From: Rhodospirillales bacterium
GTDB taxonomy: Bacteria > Pseudomonadota > Alphaproteobacteria > Rhodospirillales > Casp-alpha2
Direction: 5' to 3'
Assembly (NCBI GenBank): GCA_013203955.1
Contig: JABMOY010000068.1
Location: 1 to 39,464 of the forward strand
Length of the DNA: 39,464 nucleotides
Both the position numbers and the translations under genes were made by a program. Positions 1 through 6,247 of the stretch are shown one piece after another (within the stretch, counting starts at the first letter, position 1; each line of letters opens with the position of its first letter). The notes beneath the pieces are model-generated. The model saw only the letters and a program-made list of their open reading frames with translations, searched no databases and had not been told where the DNA came from.

Positions 1-94
1 CAGATAGGGACCCGATCCACGGATACCATCAGGGCCAGCGGTTCAACAGCACCGCATCAACAGGCCGGACACAAGACTGTACCTGACTTGGCCG
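1..94. other. Left edge, no gene called
   Basis: These bases lie downstream of the first minus-strand gene. Short open frames run in from the edge on the plus strand, but none has a recognisable motif, and the longest overlaps the confident minus-strand gene. I see no terminator hairpin. Nothing can be supported here. Confidence 0.5.
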
Positions 95-1120
95 CTACGA
101 CGTCGAAAAGTCCTTGCAACGCGGGAGCCATCCACACAAGATATTCGGCACAACCCGATCGTCCTTGAGCCTTAAAGTAGGCGCCATGGAAACAGAAGGG
201 CGTCCCTCCTTACCAGGAAAATAATGGATAAATAAGTCCGGCTTATTTTCGGCCTTTAGATTAAAGCCGATGTTGTCGACGGCGCCGTCGCCATTTTCGT
301 CAAGGGCATAGACCCGGTCGATCCAATATTTGACGGTCCCAACTTTATGGAAACTTTCGGACCAAATTTTTTCAACTTTTTTGCAGGCAATGTCTTCCTG
401 TTTTTTGTTGACAAGCACTGAAGGCGCCGTGTTTTGAACGATAGCGGCAGGCTCCACGGCCCGAGCCTGAGGCTGTCTCTCCCGAGGCACCCAGGCTTTG
501 GGTTTTTCCCTTGGTTTGGCCTTAGGTAGTGCTTCCGGATCTTGGGTGCCAAAAGTTTTGCCGATCGGGTTCTCGCCCTTCAGCATCGCCACGATGTCGT
601 TGGGTAATTCCCTTATGCTCATGCATTCTTTATCGGTGCCAGGCAGCTCCAAAATTTTAGCGCCTTTCCCCAAATTGCGAGCCAGGGGAAACAAATGCAG
701 GCGAAGCACGATAGGTTTGGGCAGGGCCCTATTGATCCGTTGCAGTAGGTGTTCGCCGATTTCTTGGAATTGGTATTTTTTCCCGATGACGGGGATCGGG
801 CTTTGATCGAAGGTGATTGTTATGGCTTCGTGGACACGGGGTAGGTATTGGCACAAGCTTTCGACATTATTTTGCCCGCGAACAACCAGAAAAATTGTCA
901 TCGGGCCCCGTCCGAGCCAGCCATCCTTGGCCACCGTCGGAATCGAAAAAGTCCGCAATTGAACGGGGATATAGCCCCTTATTTCAGTTTTTTCATCAAC
1001 AGGTTTTTCAGTGAATTTTTGGGCATAGGCGCTTGTCAGCGTCAAAAGCCAGATACCGAGAACGGATACGATAAATTTTAAAATTCCCGTTCTCCCATTC
1101 CTTGAGTTCAGCCAAAACAT
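95..1120 (-). CDS. Secreted protein of unknown function with an EF-hand-like loop
   Basis: I do not recognise this 341-residue protein. Residues 1-34 form a signal peptide: basic start, hydrophobic stretch near 16-30, SAYA/Q cleavage site. The mature protein is therefore probably periplasmic or exported. A Pro/Lys/Arg-rich linker lies near 195-225. Residues about 274-283 read DENGDGAVDN, a Ca-binding-loop-like pattern (Asp at 1, Asn at 3, Asp at 5, Asp at 9) as in EF-hand or dockerin-type loops, preceded by an aromatic-rich segment. Four Cys (about 89, 165, 245, 328) could form disulfides. I chose the ATG at 1120 because it overlaps the TGA of the upstream marR gene (TGATG), which implies translational coupling. 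A TTG one codon upstream is the alternative. The two genes are probably co-transcribed. Confidence 0.7.
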   Translation of the reverse strand: MFWLNSRNGRTGILKFIVSVLGIWLLTLTSAYAQKFTEKPVDEKTEIRGYIPVQLRTFSIPTVAKDGWLGRGPMTIFLVVRGQNNVESLCQYLPRVHEAITITFDQSPIPVIGKKYQFQEIGEHLLQRINRALPKPIVLRLHLFPLARNLGKGAKILELPGTDKECMSIRELPNDIVAMLKGENPIGKTFGTQDPEALPKAKPREKPKAWVPRERQPQARAVEPAAIVQNTAPSVLVNKKQEDIACKKVEKIWSESFHKVGTVKYWIDRVYALDENGDGAVDNIGFNLKAENKPDLFIHYFPGKEGRPSVSMAPTLRLKDDRVVPNILCGWLPRCKDFSTS

Positions 1121-1575
1121 CAACGGGAAAGCCTAACCGTTTCTTCCAGTAGGCGAGCCATTCCCTGCCAGCGGGCGAAACCGATGCCAGCCATTATTTT
1201 ATTTTGGGCCTGTTTCCATAATGGCAAGGCCTTGACCAGGGCCGCCTGGCCTTTGGGGGAAATGGAAATTGTCCGCTGACGGCGGTCGCCGCTACTACCC
1301 GGTTGCACCAAACCCCGGTCCAACAACGGTTTCAGGTTGCGGGTTAATGTCGTCCTGTCCATGACAAGGGTTTTTGAGATTGCAGTCATACTGGCGGGGC
1401 CTTCGGTCGCCACGGCGGCCAATACGGAAAATTGCGTCGCCTTGAGTCCGCTGGGCTTTAAGACCTCGTCATACATCTGCGTCACCGCGCGGGCGGTGCC
1501 GCGCAGGTTCAGGCACGCGCACCCGGCGGTTTCGTCCAACAAGGACAGGTTTGATGATTTCAAGCTCTTTGGCAT
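1120..1575 (-). CDS. MarR-family winged-helix transcriptional regulator
   Basis: This 151-residue protein has the MarR size and layout: an N-terminal dimerisation helix, a winged helix-turn-helix at about 45-108 with recognition helix near 71-84 (MDRTTLTRNLKPL), a wing carrying the basic GDRRQR sequence at about 96-101, and a C-terminal dimerisation helix. Cys19 and Cys21 (CACLNLR) lie in the first helix, as in a common alphaproteobacterial MarR subgroup, and could be redox-sensing. MarR proteins usually repress their own operon and neighbours. A palindrome directly upstream of the start (1579-1594) is a candidate operator. The stop overlaps the ATG of the downstream secreted protein. The amidohydrolase gene lies 46 bases upstream on the same strand, so either neighbour could be a target. 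The ligand is unknown. Confidence 0.88.
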   Translation of the reverse strand: MPKSLKSSNLSLLDETAGCACLNLRGTARAVTQMYDEVLKPSGLKATQFSVLAAVATEGPASMTAISKTLVMDRTTLTRNLKPLLDRGLVQPGSSGDRRQRTISISPKGQAALVKALPLWKQAQNKIMAGIGFARWQGMARLLEETVRLSR

Positions 1576-1578
1576 TAT

Positions 1579-1594
1579 CAGTGTAAGTGCACTG
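1579..1594. promoter_or_regulatory. Palindrome upstream of marR, candidate MarR operator
   Basis: CAGTG and CACTG form a perfect 5-bp dyad around a 6-base centre, 3 bases upstream of the marR start codon and within the 46-base gap after the amidohydrolase gene. Length and symmetry fit a MarR-family operator, and binding here would block marR expression. A TTGACT hexamer (minus strand, about 1606-1611) lies just upstream, but no good -10 follows at normal spacing. Operator function is inference. Confidence 0.35.
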
Positions 1595-1621
1595 TTTATG
1601 AATATGAGTCAACAGGATATA

Positions 1622-3628
1622 TCACGGAAGTTTGAATATCCGGTGCAGATTTCCGGTCGCAACCTTGGCTGCCGTTTCCGGTTTCAAGCCACCCAAGGCC
1701 TTGCGGATCTTGCCGACACGTTTGCTGAAATCAGCCAGATTCTTCGGGGTTGCGCTGGAATCGACGCCGACGATAAAGCGGTCAGGATATTCCTCGATAA
1801 CCTTTTTCCACCCGGCCATGAACTGCTTGTTCTCGTCAACCAACCGGCTCGCCACATAATCGAGCGGCTTGTGCAGCCAAGCCAGTTCACAAATAAGTTT
1901 CGGGAACCTTTTCAACAACTTCTCGGCGTCTTCCGGCGTCGATTGTCCGCACCAATGGGCCCAAATTACTTGCGCATTGCCATTGTGCGTCAGAGTTTTC
2001 TCGATGAAGGTTTCGTATTCGTCCGTGCGCTCATACCCACCTGCGGACCGGGTGTAAGGATTATGATGAAACGTCACCGGCAACCCATATTCGGCTGAAA
2101 TATCCAAAACCTCTTTCAGCAGGGGACTGTCAGGGGCCGAGTTTTGCTTGCCGCCGATCTTGCCGCGAACGGATACCTCACCGAGCGCCTTGAATTTCCC
2201 AGATGCCGCCTTTTCACGGACGTTTTTCATGATGCTCTGCTTTTGTTTGATCCATCCCTCGTGCTGGAAAGCGATTCCGGGAATGACACGACCGGGAAAC
2301 TTTTCCGAAAACGCCAAGGTGTCGTCGTCCTTCCATCCGCCCTGGCTTTTCACCCACAGAAGAACCACATCGATGTTGTTGGCGTCCATGGCCTTAATGG
2401 TGCCGTCGGGGGACGCCTGCTTGCCCTTGAAATGGCCATGACCGTCGGAAATAACACCATTGTATTTAGGAAAATTCGGCGAAGCCGGCACCCCGGAAGC
2501 AACCTCCCTCTGGCCCCACGATTTCCCCGTCAATAGTTTCCAGGCGTTGCGGTAGGCGATGCTGTGCTTGGCCTCGTCCGGCAAACCACGAAGTATTAGC
2601 CTTAAGTTCTTTGCCTTCTCCCTCAGAAAATCGGGCAAGGGCTTTCGACCGCCGCCGTAATCAGTGCCAGCGACGAAGCGGTCGCTGAAATCGGTCAAGA
2701 TTGCCTTGTAGGCTGGGTCCAATGTATCGGATTGGCTGCCGCCATCGGTTTTCCATATCACCGTATCCAGCACTTTATTGTTGCACTTGTAGCGCCTGCC
2801 CGGCCACCCCGTGGAAATATCGTAATAAAGGTTTGGATAGGTTTCCAAGAGACGGCGCACCAAGTCCGGGCCGAACCGTTTTTCGCGCTCGGGATGGCGG
2901 ATCTGGCCGAAATGGGCCTGGACTACCTTGGCCTTGGGGTGCGCTTTAAGCATTTTTTCCAAAGCCTCGAGGGCATGGTCTTCGGGTTCATGGTGAATAA
3001 AAAAAGCGACGCCGGTTTCTGCCGAAAGTGCGAACACCCTTTCTCCGTTCTCGCCATCAAGGGGAATATCCGAATCACGCTCGGTGCGTCCCTTCTTGCA
3101 TTGGCTGCCGGACATGTAATGGCGGAAATCGAATTCCCCCATGATCGGGTACTGGCCGCTTTGAACCTGGTCCTCTACTTGTCCGATGAAGCTGCCTTTT
3201 TGCTTAAGCCAGTTGGGATTCGTGCCGCCGTTGGTGGCGAGGATAAAACGGTCGGGGTGGGCGTTGACGACTTCGTGGATGTAATAACCCCAGCGGTAGC
3301 CTTTTTCTTTTTTCTTCTTTTTTTTCTTAGGTTTTTTGCCCTGGTAGCCATCGAAAGCGATCAGCGCCACGCCCAGTTCGTCCATCACCTCCAGGGCGTC
3401 GCCCAGGTAATCCTCGCCATCCTTGCGCTTGAGGCTCGATTCCAAATCGATCAGCGGAACCACGCCCTTGTCCAAAAACAATTGGATACGGGCCTGCCAC
3501 TTTTCCTCAAGCTCCTGGCGGCTGAAATTTAGTTCAACCGCTTCTTCCGCCCGGATGGGAACGGTCGGAACAACAGCCAAAACGAAGAAAATGGCGGCAA
3601 AAAGCCAGTAATAGAGCCGCTTTGACAT
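1622..3628 (-). CDS. Exported two-domain amidohydrolase-like (TIM-barrel) protein
   Basis: This 668-residue protein begins with a signal peptide (about 1-27, ending IRAEE), so it should act outside the cytoplasm. It contains two tandem Amidohydro_2-like TIM barrels, about 40-370 and 388-668. The second keeps the metal-site pattern: HGH (397-399), HH (521-522), H558 in WAHWCG and D623 in VGVDSS. The first keeps HH (212-213), H239 in AHFG and D323 in GTDYGGG, but the opening HxH is replaced by a DLES sequence near 61-64, so its metal site may be incomplete. Each barrel ends in a similar Asn-containing helix (NAWKLL, NLHRIF). A lysine-rich stretch (98-109) interrupts barrel one. The ATG has a GGAGA Shine-Dalgarno sequence about 7 bases upstream. 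The substrate is unknown; family members hydrolyse or decarboxylate small carboxylates, lactones and amides. Confidence 0.82.
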   Translation of the reverse strand: MSKRLYYWLFAAIFFVLAVVPTVPIRAEEAVELNFSRQELEEKWQARIQLFLDKGVVPLIDLESSLKRKDGEDYLGDALEVMDELGVALIAFDGYQGKKPKKKKKKKEKGYRWGYYIHEVVNAHPDRFILATNGGTNPNWLKQKGSFIGQVEDQVQSGQYPIMGEFDFRHYMSGSQCKKGRTERDSDIPLDGENGERVFALSAETGVAFFIHHEPEDHALEALEKMLKAHPKAKVVQAHFGQIRHPEREKRFGPDLVRRLLETYPNLYYDISTGWPGRRYKCNNKVLDTVIWKTDGGSQSDTLDPAYKAILTDFSDRFVAGTDYGGGRKPLPDFLREKAKNLRLILRGLPDEAKHSIAYRNAWKLLTGKSWGQREVASGVPASPNFPKYNGVISDGHGHFKGKQASPDGTIKAMDANNIDVVLLWVKSQGGWKDDDTLAFSEKFPGRVIPGIAFQHEGWIKQKQSIMKNVREKAASGKFKALGEVSVRGKIGGKQNSAPDSPLLKEVLDISAEYGLPVTFHHNPYTRSAGGYERTDEYETFIEKTLTHNGNAQVIWAHWCGQSTPEDAEKLLKRFPKLICELAWLHKPLDYVASRLVDENKQFMAGWKKVIEEYPDRFIVGVDSSATPKNLADFSKRVGKIRKALGGLKPETAAKVATGNLHRIFKLP
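3318..3325. repeat. A8/T8 homopolymer inside the amidohydrolase gene
   Basis: Eight T on the plus strand (A8 in the coding strand) sit within a purine-rich stretch, about 3301-3337, that encodes a run of lysines. Such tracts are prone to slipped-strand mispairing, which would frameshift the gene at about codon 103. No variability can be seen from one sequence. Confidence 0.6.
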
Positions 3629-3650
3629 GGTTTTATTCTCCGAAAGGTGT

Positions 3651-3679
3651 ATTTTCTTGAACCCTCACCATATTAACAA
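3651..3679 (-). promoter_or_regulatory. Candidate promoter of the amidohydrolase gene
   Basis: On the minus strand, TTGTTA (3674-3679) and GAAAAT (3651-3656) are separated by 17 bases. Each matches the sigma-70 consensus at 4 of 6 positions, and the -10 lies about 23 bases before the start codon. The pair sits in the 118-base gap shared with the divergent MATE gene. The match is modest, so this is tentative. Confidence 0.28.
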
Positions 3680-3746
3680 TTCTTACCCCAAGACCCCCGG
3701 ATAAATTCACCAAAGCCGGTTGGAAGCGCAGCTTAAGAACCCACGC

Positions 3747-5057
3747 ATGTCAAAAGAAAACTGGAACCGCAAGACCTGGGCATTGGCCGGGCCGGTGATT
3801 TTGTCGAATATTTCGGTGCCGTTGCTGGGCATCGTCGACACCGCCGTCGTCGGCCATCTGCCGGGGCCGCATTACCTCGGCGCAGTGGCGGTGGGCGCGT
3901 TGATCTTCAATGTCATCTATCACGGCTGCAATTTCCTGCGTATGGGAACCACGGGCCTGACGGCACAGTCCCTGGGCGCCGGCGATGCTGATGAGGTCCG
4001 CGCTTGGCTGGCCCGGGCCGGGCTTTTGGCGCTGGCCATCGGCGTCGGGATGATCGCCATACAAATACCGGTTCTGTGGGCGGCCCTGGAAGTCGTCAGC
4101 CCCGGTCCCTTGGTGCGGCCCCTGACCGACGCTTATTTTTCCATCCGCATCTGGGGGGCGCCCATGGCGCTGTTGAATTTTGCCCTGTTGGGGTGGTTTT
4201 TCGGCATCCAGAATACGCGCGCCGCGCTGGCGACGCAGGTCGTTATGAATGGTGTCAACATTACCTTGGACCTGTGGTTTGTTTTGGGGTTGGGTTGGGG
4301 AGTCGAGGGCGTCGCCTGGGCAACCCTGATATCAGAGGTCAGCGCCATTGGCCTGGGGCTTTGGCTGGTGAGAAGTAACCTTAAGCGGATCGGCGGCCAT
4401 TGGCATTTGGGCGACGCTTTCGACCGCGATCGGCTGGTGCGCATGTTCCGGGTCAACGGCGATATCCTAATCCGCTCGCTGTGCCTGCAGACGGCGTTCG
4501 TTATCATCACCGCCTTCGGCGCCCGGCTCGGCGATTTAGTGCTCGCTGCAAACGCGGTGTTGTTAAACTTCCAGATGTTTTCGGCCTATGCGCTGGACGG
4601 ATTTGCCAACGCCGCCGAAGCATTGGCAGGCGAAGCCGTCGGCGCCAAGGACCGAGGCCGGTTCCGCGAGGCGGTCAAGGCGACGAGCCTGTGGGCGCTG
4701 GTCTTTGCCGCCTTTTTCGCGCTTTTCTTTTGGATAGCAGGACCCTTTCTTATCGACCTGCTGACCAGCGTCGAAGATGTCCGCCGGATGGCCAGGGTTT
4801 ACCTGCCTTGGGTCCAATTCCTGCCGCTGATTTCGGTGTGGAGTTTCCAGTTGGATGGCATCTTCATCGGCTCGACCTGGACGGTGGAAATGCGCAACGG
4901 CATGGTGGCGTCTTTGGTCGTTTTCGCTGCGGTCCTGTTCGTGCTGCCGGCGGAAATGGGCAACCACGGGCTTTGGTTTGCTTTCTGCCTGTTCATGGGT
5001 GTGCGGGCGTTGACGCTCGGCGCCTTTTACCCACGGTTGGAACGCGGCGTCGGTTAG
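3747..5057 (+). CDS. MATE-family multidrug/cation efflux transporter (DinF-like)
   Basis: The product is about 436 residues with roughly 12 hydrophobic segments and no signal peptide, the usual MATE length. The N-terminus carries the family hallmark PVILSNISVPLLGIVDTAVV followed by GHL, and a second, related half begins near residue 230 after a cytoplasmic loop. MATE proteins export organic cations or drugs in exchange for Na+ or H+; the DinF branch is the closest by eye. I chose the ATG at 3747 (MSKENW) over a TTG at 3720 because the shorter form matches the normal family N-terminus. Neither has a strong ribosome binding site. The last 4 bases overlap the stop of the convergent ligase gene. 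It is divergent from the amidohydrolase gene, and a role in glycan flipping is unlikely. Confidence 0.9.
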   Translation: MSKENWNRKTWALAGPVILSNISVPLLGIVDTAVVGHLPGPHYLGAVAVGALIFNVIYHGCNFLRMGTTGLTAQSLGAGDADEVRAWLARAGLLALAIGVGMIAIQIPVLWAALEVVSPGPLVRPLTDAYFSIRIWGAPMALLNFALLGWFFGIQNTRAALATQVVMNGVNITLDLWFVLGLGWGVEGVAWATLISEVSAIGLGLWLVRSNLKRIGGHWHLGDAFDRDRLVRMFRVNGDILIRSLCLQTAFVIITAFGARLGDLVLAANAVLLNFQMFSAYALDGFANAAEALAGEAVGAKDRGRFREAVKATSLWALVFAAFFALFFWIAGPFLIDLLTSVEDVRRMARVYLPWVQFLPLISVWSFQLDGIFIGSTWTVEMRNGMVASLVVFAAVLFVLPAEMGNHGLWFAFCLFMGVRALTLGAFYPRLERGVG

Positions 5058-6247
5058 CCTTCTGGGGTGGGGGAAGAATAATTTCGTAAGGCCAAGCCTG
5101 TTAAAGCCGCCAAGGCCCAGGCAAAGGCCACCCACCAGTTTTGCCAGACCCCGTAGGAAAGCGAAGCCACGGTAAGATACGATAACCCCGCGGCGGTCAT
5201 TATCCCGCAGCAAAAACGGTTTTTACCCCCCCCGGCAACAACGATGAAAAAATATCCCACCAAGGCCGCAACGATGACGGCCCCAGGAATTCCTAGTTCA
5301 AGGCGTGTCTGTAGGAATGCATTATGGGGATGAAGCGGCATGATTTCCATGTTGGGCGCAAGACGGCGGTCTTCTTGTGGTATCGAACGAGATGCATCCA
5401 TTCCCCAACCCAACAGGGGCTTTTCATTAATTTTTTCGACGGCAAACGCCCACATTTTTAGGCGATGTCTAGCCGATGGTGGAAATTTCGCGGCGATATT
5501 TCCAACGCTGTCCACCGACAAAAAAGAATTGACCAATTGGGGCGATGCCAAAACCAGGATGGCGGCAATCGCGCCCACCGCCACCGCGCCCCGGCGGCCC
5601 AAAAACCAAACAATGAAAAATCCAACCAAGCCCACGGCGGGTGCCAGCAGGGCCGTGCCGCTTGATAAAAAAATGAAGCCGAAATAAGCCATGACTACAC
5701 CCGCGGCAGCCCATTTTCGGCTTCGCCGCCAGGCAACGGCAAGCGCAGGCCAAGCAATAAGGCTTAAGGCGACCGCGCCGTTGTTAAGTGTCGTCAGGGG
5801 GTCAAAATAATATGTACCCCAAAGTGAATCACCTGTTTTCATCGCGCAAACGAATCCCACTGCCATTATTGACAGACCCACAACCCATCCAACCAAGAGA
5901 GCATTTTCGGCGTGGCGGTGGAAGTTAAGATCGAGCCGGGAAATGGCGAACATGAGACCGGCCCCGGAAACCACCACAAAAACCAACCGCAAAACCAACA
6001 GCAAAGCGTTTGCCGGAATAATGGCCCAAGCAGCACTCGCCGCCGCCCACAGTGCCAAAGCCGACAGGATGGTTAGGATCGAAAGTTTAAAGGAAGGCCT
6101 GGGGGATTCTTTCCCCAACCAGCCCACTAGGCCGGCCAATCCTGTGACCACCACCAAAACGGCGATGCCTTTCGGCGCCAAAACTCCAAGGGGGCCTATT
6201 AAAAAGGCAAAAAGAACGATAAGGCGGTTGTTCAAGGTTGCGATCAT
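5054..6247 (-). CDS. O-antigen ligase/polymerase family membrane protein (WaaL/Wzy-like)
   Basis: The 397-residue protein has about 10-12 hydrophobic segments and a large loop at about 240-325, the layout of the Wzy_C family. The loop holds the hallmarks SARHRLKMW (258-266), LLGWGMD (278-284), and LHPHNAFLQTRLELGIPG (305-322), whose His and Arg residues are functionally important in WaaL and Wzy. Such proteins use undecaprenyl-diphosphate-linked glycans in the periplasm, either ligating them to lipid A core or an acceptor, or polymerising repeats. Because the window also has a Wzm/Wzt exporter, a ligase is more likely than a polymerase (inference). The ATG overlaps the upstream GT-GT stop (ATGA), so it is the last gene of a three-gene operon. 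The coding strand holds a G8 run at 5226-5233. Confidence 0.88.
   Translation of the reverse strand: MIATLNNRLIVLFAFLIGPLGVLAPKGIAVLVVVTGLAGLVGWLGKESPRPSFKLSILTILSALALWAAASAAWAIIPANALLLVLRLVFVVVSGAGLMFAISRLDLNFHRHAENALLVGWVVGLSIMAVGFVCAMKTGDSLWGTYYFDPLTTLNNGAVALSLIAWPALAVAWRRSRKWAAAGVVMAYFGFIFLSSGTALLAPAVGLVGFFIVWFLGRRGAVAVGAIAAILVLASPQLVNSFLSVDSVGNIAAKFPPSARHRLKMWAFAVEKINEKPLLGWGMDASRSIPQEDRRLAPNMEIMPLHPHNAFLQTRLELGIPGAVIVAALVGYFFIVVAGGGKNRFCCGIMTAAGLSYLTVASLSYGVWQNWWVAFAWALAALTGLALRNYSSPTPEG
5226..5233. repeat. C8/G8 homopolymer inside the ligase gene
   Basis: Eight C on the plus strand (G8 in the coding strand) encode the Gly-Gly-Gly at residues 339-341 of the WaaL/Wzy-like protein, in a cytoplasmic or periplasmic turn after a membrane helix. 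Runs of this length are typical of slippage-prone phase-variable surface genes. In this sequence the gene is in frame. Confidence 0.6.

Noticed and set aside
1337-2098. Open frame of about 250 codons on the plus strand
   Set aside because: It lies antisense to marR and the amidohydrolase gene, has no recognisable domain, and both minus-strand genes have clear motifs and better starts.
2732-3532. Open frame of about 266 codons on the plus strand
   Set aside because: Antisense to the first barrel of the amidohydrolase; its phenylalanine-rich run is simply the complement of the lysine tract.
4563-5213. Open frame of about 216 codons on the minus strand
   Set aside because: It shadows the MATE gene and the ligase C-terminus, and is rich in Arg, Gln and Pro without a domain.
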